A stretch of 64,000 bases of DNA from Novosphingobium sp. 32-60-15 (GTDB lineage Bacteria > Pseudomonadota > Alphaproteobacteria > Sphingomonadales > Sphingomonadaceae): assembly GCF_002280675.1 (NCBI RefSeq), contig NZ_NCEN01000002.1, forward strand, positions 219,360 to 283,359, given 5' to 3'. A model generated the notes under the pieces. It was not told the DNA's origin and did no database searches. It saw only the letters and a program-made list of their open reading frames with translations. The position numbers and the translations under genes were made by a program. Below, piece by piece: positions 17,866-26,880 of this stretch; position 1 is the first letter of the stretch, and each line of letters begins with the position of its first letter.

Positions 17866-18795
17866 ATGGCAAAAGGCAAAGTCATCATCAGTTGCGCCAT
17901 CACCGGCGCCATCCATACGCCCTCGATGTCCGAATTCCTGCCGATCACGGCCGAGGAAATTGCGGAATCAGCCGTGGGCGCTGCCGAAGCCGGCGCTGCA
18001 ATCATTCACCTTCACGCACGCAATCCGGTCGATGGCCGTCCCGACCAGAACCCTGACCTGTTCGAGCCTTTCCTTAAAGTGATCAAACAGCGATCTGATG
18101 CGGTGCTGAACCTGACGACAGGCGGGCACCCTTCCATGACCGTGGACGAGCGCATCCGCCCGGCAAGCAAGTTCGCGCCCGAAGTCGCCTCGCTGAACAT
18201 GGGGACAATGGGCTTTGGCCTGTTCCCGATGCTTGACCGGTTCAAAACCTTCAAACACGAATGGGAACCTGCCGCGCTGGAGGCCTCGCGCGATCTGGTG
18301 TTCAAGAACACATATGCCGATATCGAAAAGTTGCTGGGCATCCTCACCCCGCTGGGCACGCGGTTCGAATTTGAATGCTATGACACCAGCCACTTGTACA
18401 ACCTCAAGTATTTCCTTGATCGCGGGCTGGTAAAGGCTCCGCTGTTCATCCAGACCTGCTTTGGCATTCTGGGTGGCATCGGCAGCCACCCGGACGACGT
18501 CATGCACATGAAACGCACCGCTGACCGTCTGTTCGGCGACCAGTATGAGTGGTCCGTTCTGGGTGCAGGTGCACGGCAGATGAGCATTGTCGCAATGGCG
18601 GCCTCGATGGGCGGCAACGTGCGCGTAGGGCTGGAAGATTCCCTATGGGCGGGCAAGGGCAGGCTGGCACAGACCAATGCCGAACAGGTGACCATCGCCC
18701 GCCAGATCATCGAAGGCATGGGCCTTGAAGTTGCCTCGCCTGATGAAGCCCGCAAGATCCTTGATCTCAAAGGCGCGGACCGGACCAACATTTGA
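17866..18795 (+). CDS. BKACE-family beta-keto acid cleavage enzyme
   Basis: A 309-residue member of the BKACE/DUF849 family (PF05853). These are Zn-dependent enzymes that condense or cleave beta-keto acids with acetyl-CoA. The Zn-binding HLHAR motif is near residue 47, and the conserved GGNVRVGLEDSLW stretch is near residue 246. The start has a GAGGA site upstream. It is paired by a TGATG overlap with the alpha-methylacyl-CoA racemase gene. In this context it could release an acetoacetate-like or other beta-keto unit from a degradation product; the substrate is not predictable. Confidence 0.9.
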   Translation: MAKGKVIISCAITGAIHTPSMSEFLPITAEEIAESAVGAAEAGAAIIHLHARNPVDGRPDQNPDLFEPFLKVIKQRSDAVLNLTTGGHPSMTVDERIRPASKFAPEVASLNMGTMGFGLFPMLDRFKTFKHEWEPAALEASRDLVFKNTYADIEKLLGILTPLGTRFEFECYDTSHLYNLKYFLDRGLVKAPLFIQTCFGILGGIGSHPDDVMHMKRTADRLFGDQYEWSVLGAGARQMSIVAMAASMGGNVRVGLEDSLWAGKGRLAQTNAEQVTIARQIIEGMGLEVASPDEARKILDLKGADRTNI

Positions 18796-19907
18796 TGCCG
18801 GACCCTTTTCTGAAGACCGCTGCGACCGGGCCGCTGGCCGGCGTCCGCATTGTCGAAATCGACGCAATCGGTCCGGTGCCGTTGGCGGCAATGCTGCTGG
18901 CGGATATGGGCGCCGAGATCGTGCGTGTGGCACGTCCGCCCAGCGCAGGCGCGGGCGCGTGGGACGATGTCGGCGGCGACATACTCCATCGCAGCCGTAC
19001 TGTGACGTATCTCAACCTCAAGGACGCGGACGACCGCGAACACTTGTTGACGCTGATTGGCAAGGCCGACGCGCTGATTGAAGGCTATCGTCCCGGTGTC
19101 ATGGAGCGGCTAGGGCTGGGACCGGACATCTGCCTTGCGCGCAATCCGGCACTGGTGTTCGGCCGGATGACCGGGTGGGGGCAAACAGGGCCGCTGGCCC
19201 TGCGCGCCGGCCACGATATCAACTACTTGTCGATCACCGGCGCGCTTCACGCCATGGGGGATGGTGAAAGTCCGCCACCGGTGCCGCTTAATCTTGTCGG
19301 CGATTATGGTGGCGGCGCAATGTTCCTGATTGCAGGTCTGTTGGCCGCAATCCTTTCCGCCAGGGCAACCGGAACGGGGCAAGTGGTAGATGCCTGTATC
19401 ACAGACGGCGTACCATCGTTGATGAGCCTGTTCTACGCGTGGCAGCCCAAAGGGCTGTGGTCCGATGCGCCTGCGTCCAACCTGCTCGATGGCGGCGCGC
19501 CATTCTATCGCTGCTATCGCTGTGCAGATGGGCGCGACGTTGCGGTCGGGTGCCTTGAGCCGCAGTTTTTTGCTCAAATGATCGCGGGGCTGGGGCTGGA
19601 GGATCGCGGTTATAACCAGAACGAGCGTGCCGAATGGCCGCGCATGGAAGCCGATTTCAGCGCTTGCTTTGCCACGCGCCCGCGTGACGAATGGGCAGCG
19701 CTTTTTGCCGATACCGACGCCTGTGTAACGCCGGTCCTGTCAATGGCAGAGGCTCCGCTGCATCCGCACAATACCGCACGCGCTACTTTTGTAAGGCACG
19801 GGGCGATTAGCCAACCGGCACCGTCCCCGCGGTTTTCAGGTACGCCGGGCAGCATTGCGAAGCCCGAATCACTGACGATCGAGGCCGCCCTTGGCCGATG
19901 GTCCTGA
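18795..19907 (+). CDS. Alpha-methylacyl-CoA racemase-like (CoA transferase family III)
   Basis: A 370-residue CaiB/BaiF-fold protein that matches the alpha-methylacyl-CoA racemase branch. The catalytic set known from mycobacterial MCR is visible: His140 in GHDINYLS, Asp170 in NLVGDYGGG and Glu255 in GCLEPQFF. The enzyme epimerises 2-methylacyl-CoA esters so that S-specific acyl-CoA dehydrogenases can act, as in degradation of branched or sterol side chains. A TTG one codon upstream is possible, but the ATG overlapping the BKACE stop is preferred. It is the clearest hint that the locus handles methyl-branched chains. A CoA transferase is the less likely alternative. Confidence 0.88.
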   Translation: MPDPFLKTAATGPLAGVRIVEIDAIGPVPLAAMLLADMGAEIVRVARPPSAGAGAWDDVGGDILHRSRTVTYLNLKDADDREHLLTLIGKADALIEGYRPGVMERLGLGPDICLARNPALVFGRMTGWGQTGPLALRAGHDINYLSITGALHAMGDGESPPPVPLNLVGDYGGGAMFLIAGLLAAILSARATGTGQVVDACITDGVPSLMSLFYAWQPKGLWSDAPASNLLDGGAPFYRCYRCADGRDVAVGCLEPQFFAQMIAGLGLEDRGYNQNERAEWPRMEADFSACFATRPRDEWAALFADTDACVTPVLSMAEAPLHPHNTARATFVRHGAISQPAPSPRFSGTPGSIAKPESLTIEAALGRWS

Positions 19908-19919
19908 ACAACACGCCGG

Positions 19920-19943
19920 GGCAGCGCAGATTCGTGCGCTGCC
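19920..19943. terminator. Hairpin between convergent genes
   Basis: GGCAGCGCA (19920-19928) pairs with TGCGCTGCC (19935-19943) around the 6-nt loop GATTCG. It lies between the racemase stop and the convergent phosphatase stop, so it could serve both directions. No strong U-run is present. Confidence 0.5.
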
Positions 19944-19952
19944 ACGCATATG

Positions 19953-20717
19953 TCAGCCGTTGCTGACCATCGTCTCGCGAAAGCGCGTCAGCAACGCAGC
20001 ATCAACCCCGGCTGCAGCGAAATAGCCGTCAAGACTACCGTATTCTGCGGTGATCACCGCAAAAGCGGCTTGAAGAAACGCAACATCGACGCCGATCATT
20101 GCGTCGATCAGTCCTTGGGTAGGGACAAAGCCGAACGCTTCCAGGAACTGTTCCTCGATCCCGCCACGCAAACGCAAGTTCTTGGCGAACACGTCCGAGC
20201 GTTCGTAATCGGCAATCACAACGTCTTCGGGCACGCCAACCGCGCGCAGCAGCAATGCGACCATGACGCCGGTACGATCCTTGCCCGCTGTGCAGTGGAC
20301 CAGCATCGGGGTTTCCCCCGCAACGATCGATTCCACCAGATGGGCAAGATGCGGAAGCAATGCGGATGGAATTGACGCGTAATTGTCTGTCAGCGCACGG
20401 CGCACGGTTTCGGGCGACTGGTCTTCGCGCAGGGCTTCCCAGCCGTTGTTGGTCTTGACCCGCAAGTCCGCCGTCACATCAAGATTGAGCAGCCGCGCGG
20501 TTTCAGCCCAATCGTTAGGGTCCTTGTCACGCTCGCCCGCCGATCGCAAGTCACAGACCAGCTTGATGTTCAGCGCGCCCAGTTCTTCACGGTGGATCGG
20601 CTCGAAACTGGCGGGGCCTTCTGAACGATAAATGATGCCGGGGCGCACGATGCCGCCGCCGGTTGTCGGCAAGCCGCCGATATCGCGAAAATTGAGCTTC
20701 GACAGGGCTTCGGTCAT
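19953..20717 (-). CDS. Tyrosine phosphatase-like protein (Y_phosphatase3)
   Basis: A 254-residue protein of the bacterial tyrosine/phosphoinositide phosphatase family. The P-loop signature HCTAGKDRTG fits HCx5R, with Cys as nucleophile and Arg for phosphate binding. NFRDIGGLPT near the N-terminus is typical of the family. The frame extends upstream, but the ATG at 20717 has GAGGA at correct spacing, so it is chosen. It is divergent from the SMP-30 gene. A direct role in catabolism is unclear; such phosphatases are often found in sphingomonad degradation loci. Confidence 0.87.
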   Translation of the reverse strand: MTEALSKLNFRDIGGLPTTGGGIVRPGIIYRSEGPASFEPIHREELGALNIKLVCDLRSAGERDKDPNDWAETARLLNLDVTADLRVKTNNGWEALREDQSPETVRRALTDNYASIPSALLPHLAHLVESIVAGETPMLVHCTAGKDRTGVMVALLLRAVGVPEDVVIADYERSDVFAKNLRLRGGIEEQFLEAFGFVPTQGLIDAMIGVDVAFLQAAFAVITAEYGSLDGYFAAAGVDAALLTRFRETMVSNG

Positions 20718-20790
20718 GGTGTCCTCGTAGCGAATGGAATTTGGCGATGGGGCTTTGTCTGAACGAAGACCGGCAATGGCGCCGCGCTCA

Positions 20791-20806
20791 CCTGCCTTAT
20801 GGCGGG
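20791..20806. promoter_or_regulatory. Weak dyad in the phosphatase/SMP-30 gap
   Basis: CCTGCC-TTAT-GGCGGG resembles the CCTnnC-N4-GnnAGG dyad with one mismatch. It lies 73 bp from the phosphatase start and 53 bp from the SMP-30 start. By itself it is within chance expectation. Confidence 0.25.
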
Positions 20807-20859
20807 GTGCCCGTAGCGAAGCCAGCGATAGCGTCACAAAAAATGACGGAGAGTGCGAC

Positions 20860-21786
20860 GTGAACGTGATGATCAAGAGCTATCTGACGGACGGACTGAT
20901 GCTCCCTGAAGGTCCGATAGCGATGCCCGATGGCAGCGTGATCGTGGTCGAAGTGCTGGGCGGCAGGCTGACCCGGATTGCCCCGGACGGCACAAAATCT
21001 ACCATTGCGAACCTGGGTGGCGGGCCGAACGGCGCAGCCATTGGCCCTGATGGCCGCTGTTATGTGTGCAATAACGGCGGATTTGGCCACATGGCCTTGC
21101 CCGATGGCGGGTTGCTGCCACTGGAAGCACCGCTGAATACGCCGCCCGGATCAATTCAGGTTGTCGATCTGGCGACCGGCGCATTTGAAACATTGTATTC
21201 CCACTGCGAATCGACGCCTTTTTGGGGACCGAACGACATCGTGTTCGACGATGCGGGCGGCTTCTGGTTTACTGATTTCGGGCGTGACCGTGGCCGCACC
21301 CGGATGCGCGGCGCGCTCTATTATGCCAAAGCCGATGGATCGGAAATCTGCGAAGTGGTGACCGCACTTGACGGCCCTAATGGTGTCGGCCTCTCACCCG
21401 ATGGCCAGACGTTGTATGTTGCATTGACGTTTGAGGGCCACCTGATCAGCTTCCGGCTGTCGGGGCGGGGCGTCATCGATACCTCGGCTTCGCACATTCC
21501 CAATGGCAGCACGATTGTCGGCCGGGCCGGGCCGGGGATGTATCTCGACAGTCTGGCAATCGATAGCGCGGGAAGGATCTGTTGTGCCTCGCCCGGAGCT
21601 GGCGCGGTGCTGGTGTTCCCGCCCGAAGGCGGCGCAGCAGAAATTATCGCGATCCCCGATTTCCTGACGACCAACATTGCCTTTGGTGGTCCCGATGGCA
21701 AGACAGCCTATGTCACGATGGGCAGCACAGGCCGGGTTGCGATGATCGATTGGGATGTACCGGGACTTGAACTTGCGTTCCATTGA
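20860..21786 (+). CDS. SMP-30/gluconolactonase-like beta-propeller lactonase
   Basis: A 308-residue SMP-30/gluconolactonase family (SGL, PF08450) protein. Typical features are LPEGPIAMPDGSVIVVEVLGGRLTRI near the start (metal-binding Glu), WGPNDIVFDDAGGFWFTDFG (Asn and Asp ligands) and DGPNGVGLSPDGQTLYVA. The open frame begins at 20734, but GTG at 20860 follows GGAGAG at good spacing and starts the conserved fold, so it is preferred. It hydrolyses a lactone in the cytoplasm. It is convergent with a PQQ dehydrogenase of the glucose/quinate family, so a sugar lactone is possible, but a pathway lactone is equally likely. Confidence 0.87.
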   Translation: MNVMIKSYLTDGLMLPEGPIAMPDGSVIVVEVLGGRLTRIAPDGTKSTIANLGGGPNGAAIGPDGRCYVCNNGGFGHMALPDGGLLPLEAPLNTPPGSIQVVDLATGAFETLYSHCESTPFWGPNDIVFDDAGGFWFTDFGRDRGRTRMRGALYYAKADGSEICEVVTALDGPNGVGLSPDGQTLYVALTFEGHLISFRLSGRGVIDTSASHIPNGSTIVGRAGPGMYLDSLAIDSAGRICCASPGAGAVLVFPPEGGAAEIIAIPDFLTTNIAFGGPDGKTAYVTMGSTGRVAMIDWDVPGLELAFH

Positions 21787-21800
21787 TCGCCGGCTTGGCC

Positions 21801-24134
21801 TTACTTACGTGGCAACGCATAAGCGATGATTTCGTCGCTTTCACCAGACAGCATACCGCCGTGTCCGCCCGCCGCAATTATGACAAACTGACGCCCGCTC
21901 TTGGCTGACCAGTACGTCGAGGGTGAGGCGTTACCGCCTGCGGGCAGGCGCGCGCGCCACAGTTCGCGACCTGTGGCGGAGTCATAGGCGCGGAAGGCGT
22001 GTTCCTGCGTTGCGCCGATAAACACCAGCCCGCTGCGGGTTGACACAGATCCGCCGATATTGGGCACGCCCATCGGGATCGGCAGGAACGTCGGCAGGGT
22101 CAATGGACCGCTATCGCGCGAGGTGCCAAACAGGCGTGTCCAGACCATCTTGCCGCTCCGCAAATCGACCGCGTTGATATGGCCATAGGGTGGTTGCTGG
22201 CAGGGAATCGCCAGCGGCGACAGGAACGGCGTAATGTGCGCGGCATAGGGCACGCCCTTTTGCGCCACTGGGCCGCCAACATCCGACATCCGTGCGGCGG
22301 TCATCGGCTTGACGCCCTGTTTGTCGGCATCGGCGCGCGGGATCAGGCGGTTATAGTTGGCGACCTGGTTGTTGTTGACGATCATCAACTGGCGCCCCGG
22401 ATCAACCGAAACGCCGCCCCAGTCCACACCGCCAAGATAGCCGGGCCATGTCAGCGTTGGTTGTTTCGTCGAAAGCGGCGTCATATCGCCTGCGAACCGG
22501 GCCTGACGGAAACGTACACGGCACATCGCCTGATCAATGGGGGTAAGACCCCACATGCCTTTCTCGGTCGGGCGCGGGCCGCCGAATGACGGGATGCCCA
22601 CCGAATAAGGCTGAGTGGGCGATACGCGTTCACCCGGCACACCATCTGTCGGCACCGGCTTTTCAACTACCGGGAGGATTGGCTTGCCGGTGGCACGATC
22701 CAGGAAGAAGATTTCGCCGCGCTTGGTCGGCTGCAACAAGCCCTTGATGCCGCCGGGCAAATCAACCAGTGTCGGCTGCGCAGGCACATCATAGTCCCAA
22801 AGATCATGATGCGTGGTTTGGAACGACCAACGCACAGAACCGGTTTCCGAATCGAGAGCGACGACCGAGCTGGAGAAACGATCGTCATTGGCGGTGCGGT
22901 GACCGCCGAAATAATCGGGCGTGGCATTGCCGGTCGGGACATAGACCAGACCCAGCGCGTCATCAGAACTCATCGGCGCCCAACTATTGGGCGTGCCGCG
23001 CGTAAAGCTTTGTCCGGCAGGCGGCATCCCGTGAAAATCGGGCTTGCCCGCATCGAAGGCCCAGGCAAATTTTCCGGTAACCGCATCAAAGGCACGCACG
23101 ACGCCCGAAGGTTCGCCGGTGTGCTGGCCATCGGTCACCCATCCACCCAACACCAGCTTGCCACGCGCAATGGCGGGCGGCGAAGTGACAAAGTAATACC
23201 CTTTTTCAACCGGAGTCATGCCATCCAGCAGGCTGACCACGCCGTTTTTGCCAAAGCCTGCACAACTGCGACCGTCGCCCGCATCCATCGCCAGCAGGCG
23301 CGCGTCGATGGTGGCGGTATAAATGCGCTGCGCACAATGACCGGTGAGGCCGGGCACCTGATAATACGTCACGCCGCGACAAGTGAGGCCATAGACACCG
23401 TGCGGATCGGTACGGGTGCGGTTGCGCCAGACCTGCTTGCCCGATTCGGCATCAATCGCGATGACATCATTGGCACCAGTGCAGATATAGACCTTGTCAC
23501 CGATCTTGAGCGGATTGGCCTGAAATGAAGATTTGCTTCCCGCAGGGGCCGGGCCGGTATGGAAGCTCCACACGCGTTCAAGATTGCCAACATTGGCAGG
23601 CGTTATCTGCGCCAACGCGGAGAAACGCGAACCGCCGCGATCATTCCCGTAAGCCGTCCATTCGCCTTCCTGCAGATTGGCGGGCGCGGGGCCATAAGCG
23701 TCGGTAGTCGCAGGTGGAGTTGCATCAATCCAGAACAAGGCCGCGACCGAGGCCAGAACACCAAGCCCAAGCCCCCGCCACAGCACGCGGCCCGCAGGAA
23801 GAGGCGCAGTAAGCCCGACATGGCTGCGATAGGCGCGTGTCAACATCCACAGGCCGAGACACGTCGGCATGGCGAGGCGTGGTGCCAGCGCCCAACCGTC
23901 TATTCCTACTTCCCACAGCGCCCAAACAAGGTTGGCGGCAAGAAATGTCCAGAACAGGTAGACCGACAGAGCCTTATGGCGAAAGCCGAGCACTGCGGTG
24001 ACCACCATGACGACGCCGCTCGCCATATACCACGGCGACCCGCCAAGGGTGACGAGCTGCGCACCAAGCGCGGTTAGTGCCACACCTGCGGCCAGCATGA
24101 TGATCAGAAACAAAGTGTTGAGGAAGCGCTGCAT
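21801..24134 (-). CDS. Membrane-bound PQQ-dependent dehydrogenase (glucose/quinate/shikimate family)
   Basis: A 777-residue quinoprotein. About five hydrophobic segments occupy residues 1-140, anchoring it in the inner membrane. A periplasmic PQQ beta-propeller follows (EGEWTAYGNDRGGSRFSAL at its start, TRTDPHGVYGLTCRGV, WDYDVPAQPTLVDL, TPIDQAMCRVRFR). The fold matches the membrane glucose/quinate/shikimate dehydrogenase family, which passes electrons to ubiquinone. The start ATG at 24134 has GGAAA upstream; the frame extends further but without support. Quinate or shikimate oxidation is attractive given quiC at 55-57 kb. Glucose is the alternative given the adjacent lactonase. Confidence 0.88.
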   Translation of the reverse strand: MQRFLNTLFLIIMLAAGVALTALGAQLVTLGGSPWYMASGVVMVVTAVLGFRHKALSVYLFWTFLAANLVWALWEVGIDGWALAPRLAMPTCLGLWMLTRAYRSHVGLTAPLPAGRVLWRGLGLGVLASVAALFWIDATPPATTDAYGPAPANLQEGEWTAYGNDRGGSRFSALAQITPANVGNLERVWSFHTGPAPAGSKSSFQANPLKIGDKVYICTGANDVIAIDAESGKQVWRNRTRTDPHGVYGLTCRGVTYYQVPGLTGHCAQRIYTATIDARLLAMDAGDGRSCAGFGKNGVVSLLDGMTPVEKGYYFVTSPPAIARGKLVLGGWVTDGQHTGEPSGVVRAFDAVTGKFAWAFDAGKPDFHGMPPAGQSFTRGTPNSWAPMSSDDALGLVYVPTGNATPDYFGGHRTANDDRFSSSVVALDSETGSVRWSFQTTHHDLWDYDVPAQPTLVDLPGGIKGLLQPTKRGEIFFLDRATGKPILPVVEKPVPTDGVPGERVSPTQPYSVGIPSFGGPRPTEKGMWGLTPIDQAMCRVRFRQARFAGDMTPLSTKQPTLTWPGYLGGVDWGGVSVDPGRQLMIVNNNQVANYNRLIPRADADKQGVKPMTAARMSDVGGPVAQKGVPYAAHITPFLSPLAIPCQQPPYGHINAVDLRSGKMVWTRLFGTSRDSGPLTLPTFLPIPMGVPNIGGSVSTRSGLVFIGATQEHAFRAYDSATGRELWRARLPAGGNASPSTYWSAKSGRQFVIIAAGGHGGMLSGESDEIIAYALPRK

Positions 24135-24178
24135 CGGTTTTCCGGTCTGGCTTTGGATAGGGTGGCAAACGGGCCGGG

Positions 24179-24637
24179 TCAGCCCATCTGGCCTTGCAGC
24201 CATTCCGGCACGCCGATCAGGTAGCTCTTTTCTTCATAAAGCCGTGCAATACGCCAGCCAGCAGGGGTGCGCACCAGGTCGTGAATATACCACAAGCCAC
24301 AGATCATCGTATCCGTTTCGGAACCGTTGGTGACCGTCATGGGGTTATAACAGACGGTCTTGGTCTTTGCGCTCTGGCCATCTGCTGCAAATTCATAGCG
24401 TGTGGTTGAAACGACATGCTGCGCAGCAAGAACCTGCTTGAAGCTGGCGGTCAGGAACGCCTTGGTTTCGGCCAGCGTGCCCTTGAACAGGGCCATCTCG
24501 GAATAATCGATAAACGCATCGGCGGTGAAGAAGTCATCCAGTTTGTCAAAATCGCGCGCATCGACCGCGTAGCAATAGCCAACCAGCAAGTCCTGGATTT
24601 CGAACCGGTCGGACATTTCCTGAACGCTGATTGCCAT
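24179..24637 (-). CDS. NTF2-like SnoaL-domain protein
   Basis: A 152-residue NTF2/SnoaL_4-fold protein. The opening helix pattern EIQDLLVGYCYAVDARDFDKLDDFF and the late strand GWRIARLYEEKSYLIG are typical of the family. The ATG at 24637 has GGGGAAAG at good spacing, so longer upstream starts are rejected. Family members act as small isomerases, cyclases or dehydratases, or as accessory subunits. It lies 44 bp upstream of the PQQ dehydrogenase on the same strand and may be co-transcribed. It is one of several such proteins in this locus. Confidence 0.83.
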   Translation of the reverse strand: MAISVQEMSDRFEIQDLLVGYCYAVDARDFDKLDDFFTADAFIDYSEMALFKGTLAETKAFLTASFKQVLAAQHVVSTTRYEFAADGQSAKTKTVCYNPMTVTNGSETDTMICGLWYIHDLVRTPAGWRIARLYEEKSYLIGVPEWLQGQMG

Positions 24638-24703
24638 ACCGCTTTCCCCTCGATCTACATTTTTTCGCATTTTGAGGTTGGCATGAGCATCGACGTACAA
24701 CCG

Positions 24704-24719
24704 CCTCTCCAAAGGTAGG
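24704..24719. promoter_or_regulatory. Weaker CCTnnC-N4-GGTAGG dyad
   Basis: CCTCTC-CAAA-GGTAGG has one change from GATAGG and lies in the divergent gap between two SnoaL-fold genes. It is 66 bp from the minus-strand start at 24637 and 106 bp from the plus-strand start at 24826. It is a plausible member of the motif set, but weaker than the seven GATAGG copies. Confidence 0.4.
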
Positions 24720-24825
24720 TTGAAGCGCGAGGTGTGCTCGCCAAAGAAAGATTGCCCGCCGGGAAGTTGTTCCGGCCATGCCTGAACACAAGCCCGCGAC
24801 ATGCGGATCATATTAGGAGACTGAC

Positions 24826-25350
24826 ATGGGCCTCGCCCCCTTTACCGAAGCCGATTTCGTCCTTTCGCAGGAAAAGCGTGACGAAATCACCGAAGGCCTG
24901 ACCCCGCGCCAAAAGTTCATGACAGAACATTGGATGAACCTCCACGAAGTCATCAATCGCGGTGATTGGGACGGCATGGACGAGTACTTCAATACCGACA
25001 CCATGACTTATGACAACCCGAACCGTCCTGATCTGGGCACCTACTTCGTGTGGAAGACCTCACCGCAGGGCCTCTACAAGACGTTCCCACCCAGCATCTA
25101 TCGCACGCTGAAGGCCTGGGGCCGTGGCGAAGACGAAATCTGCGTGTTGTGCCACCACCACGGCAAGCACACCGGCGGTCCTTACATGGGCGTCCAGCCA
25201 ACCGGTAACGATCTGAACGTGTTGTGGTTCTCGTGGCTGCGCTTCCGCGGCGACAAGATCGATCACATCTATTCGATCTCGGACGTGCTGACGATGCTCA
25301 AGGACCTCGAAGTCATCGAAGTTCCGCAGCCGGTTGATCCTTACAAGTAA
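24826..25350 (+). CDS. SnoaL-like (NTF2-fold) protein
   Basis: A 174-residue SnoaL-like protein. The helix NLHEVINRGDWDGMDEYFNTDTMTYDNPNRPDLG and the Trp-rich later strands (VLWFSWLRFRGDKIDHIYSISD) fit the polyketide-cyclase/SnoaL group. It is a single-gene unit with RBS TAGGAG upstream and a strong intrinsic terminator downstream at 25381. The function is unknown. The high His content (CHHHGKHTGG) is unusual for the family and could form a metal or acid/base site. Confidence 0.8.
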   Translation: MGLAPFTEADFVLSQEKRDEITEGLTPRQKFMTEHWMNLHEVINRGDWDGMDEYFNTDTMTYDNPNRPDLGTYFVWKTSPQGLYKTFPPSIYRTLKAWGRGEDEICVLCHHHGKHTGGPYMGVQPTGNDLNVLWFSWLRFRGDKIDHIYSISDVLTMLKDLEVIEVPQPVDPYK

Positions 25351-25380
25351 GGCTTCTGCTGCAGAATTTTCTGCGCAACA

Positions 25381-25414
25381 AAAAGGGCGCGTTCCGCAAG
25401 GAGCGCGCCCTTTT
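25381..25414 (+). terminator. Intrinsic terminator with GCAA tetraloop
   Basis: The arms at 25381-25395 and 25400-25414 form a 15-bp stem (one G-U pair) closed by the GNRA tetraloop GCAA, ending in TTTTCT. It is the strongest Rho-independent terminator seen in the window and follows the SnoaL gene by 30 bp. The A-run on the other strand makes it potentially bidirectional. Confidence 0.9.
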
Positions 25415-25451
25415 CTGTGTGGCAGATGCCTGAATATAAAGCTTGGCGGTA

Positions 25452-25488
25452 ACCCCAACCCCTTGCGCATCCACAAAGGGGTTGGGGT
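25452..25488 (-). terminator. 13-bp hairpin after the kinase-like gene
   Basis: ACCCCAACCCCTT (25452-25464) pairs perfectly with AAGGGGTTGGGGT (25476-25488) around an 11-nt loop. It lies 20 bp beyond the stop of the minus-strand kinase-like gene, so it most likely ends that transcript. No U-tract follows directly. Confidence 0.6.
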
Positions 25489-25507
25489 CAAACGCTTGGC
25501 CTGCGGA

Positions 25508-26659
25508 TTATTCCCCCAGCAGTATCTTCCAGGTATTGAGGTCTTCACCAGCGGCAAAGAAGCGTTCGTTCATGGGCAGACCGTTCTGGCCCCAGTAGTC
25601 CATGTTCGCGACCCACGCCTGGATGCCATACATTACCCAACGCGGGATCTGTTCGTTCCAGATTGTTTCAAGGTCGATTACATCGGTTGCGCCTTCCTTG
25701 ATCAGGCAATCGCGATAGTGCGCGATCAGGTCCTTGTGGTGGTGGCGGCGTTCCTCGACTGTAAGCGAGCCGACGATGAAATACGTCAGATCGCGCCACG
25801 GACGGCCCCGGCGGCCAAGCTGCCAATCGAGCCACAGGCGTTCGCCCGACGGCAGGATATACGTGTTGCCTTGGTGGCAATCACCCAGAATCACGCAATA
25901 GGGCGCTTCGAATGCACGTTCGTATTCGGTCAGCTTGTCGTAGGCGCGCGACACCCGCTCTGGATCGTCGAGGTAGTGCTGCGGCGCGATTGCGCGGAAA
26001 TTGGGGTCTTTCAGATTCTCGCCGATCCAGTGCCACATGATGCGGACCTGATCATGATCGACCGGAACATTCATCGAGGTCGGCAACCACGGCGCTGCTT
26101 CAGGAGTGATCAGCGGGCTGTTCCACAAGCCACCATGAAGCTTGGCAAGATCTGCAAGGTTCTGCGCAATGACGTCGATGCCATTTTGCTGCGTGCTGTG
26201 GCCGAACTTTCCGCCCCGGTCGATCAGGTCTTCCAACACCACGACACCGCGACCCGATCCATCATCGTCCCAATCGGAATAATAGCATTTGGCCGTCTGG
26301 CACGTGAGTTTGTCGGTGAGGAAGTGATAGAAACGCGCTTCCAGAGCGTGAATATCGACATCATCAAACATGCCCGACCAATTGGACTTGATGCACAAAT
26401 TGCGTGGCAGACCAGCGGCGATGCCGGCCGCGTTCCAATCAACCGCGACTCGCAACTTGGTGGTGTGGCTGTCAAACAGTTGCACCACTTCCAGCTTTTC
26501 CGCGACAACGCCGGGATACTTGTAGGCCATGAGCTTGCCGAACCATTCGGCATCAGGCGTAAATCGCCCCGTTGGCAGCAACTCGGTGCGGCCGGGATAG
26601 GGACGCGGAACCATATTCTGGTCCACCACCCGCTTTTCCTTCACTGTGTCCTGCGTCAT
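25508..26659 (-). CDS. APH/ecdysteroid kinase-like phosphotransferase
   Basis: A 383-residue choline/aminoglycoside kinase-like protein. Unlike the kinase at the left edge, its catalytic loop is intact for Asp and Asn (LGDCHQGNTYI), and the metal-binding LDWQLG follows. An N-lobe VVVLEDL hinge is visible. Two ATGs are possible: 26668 sits directly on GAGAGGAG, while 26659 has 9 bp of spacing, so 26659 is preferred. It is a single-gene unit facing the SnoaL gene at 24826, with terminators between them. It may phosphorylate a hydroxylated pathway metabolite; the substrate is unknown. Confidence 0.83.
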   Translation of the reverse strand: MTQDTVKEKRVVDQNMVPRPYPGRTELLPTGRFTPDAEWFGKLMAYKYPGVVAEKLEVVQLFDSHTTKLRVAVDWNAAGIAAGLPRNLCIKSNWSGMFDDVDIHALEARFYHFLTDKLTCQTAKCYYSDWDDDGSGRGVVVLEDLIDRGGKFGHSTQQNGIDVIAQNLADLAKLHGGLWNSPLITPEAAPWLPTSMNVPVDHDQVRIMWHWIGENLKDPNFRAIAPQHYLDDPERVSRAYDKLTEYERAFEAPYCVILGDCHQGNTYILPSGERLWLDWQLGRRGRPWRDLTYFIVGSLTVEERRHHHKDLIAHYRDCLIKEGATDVIDLETIWNEQIPRWVMYGIQAWVANMDYWGQNGLPMNERFFAAGEDLNTWKILLGE

Positions 26660-26794
26660 TAAAGTCATCTCCTCTCTCAAGCCCTGTACTGGAAGTCCCA
26701 AGAATTGCTGGGGCAGCCATTTGCCGGCAAAAAACACATCCGGGTCTCGTTCGCCCGTTGCTTAAAGTTTCTGGACGACAGCGCGCGATTGGAC

Positions 26795-26810
26795 CCTGCC
26801 AACAGGAAGG
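26795..26810 (+). promoter_or_regulatory. Weaker CCTnnC-N4-GGAAGG dyad
   Basis: CCTGCC-AACA-GGAAGG ends 70 bp before the ATG at 26881, in the same spacing window as the strong copies. The right half differs from GATAGG at two positions but keeps the dyad-defining G and AGG. Tentative. Confidence 0.35.
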
Positions 26811-26880
26811 TGTGATGCATTCCGCATAGGGACCAGAAAGATCGCAAGCCGAAACAATCGACGAGAGGATGGAGCCAGCA

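Noticed and set aside
24146..24161. TCTGGC-TTTG-GATAGG before the PQQ dehydrogenase
   Set aside because: The first base of the left half is wrong, the orientation is reversed relative to the minus-strand gene, and it is only about 12 bp from the start codon.
25334..26662. 442-codon open frame antisense to the kinase-like gene
   Set aside because: It is a shadow of the APH-like gene on the other strand, with no family motifs.
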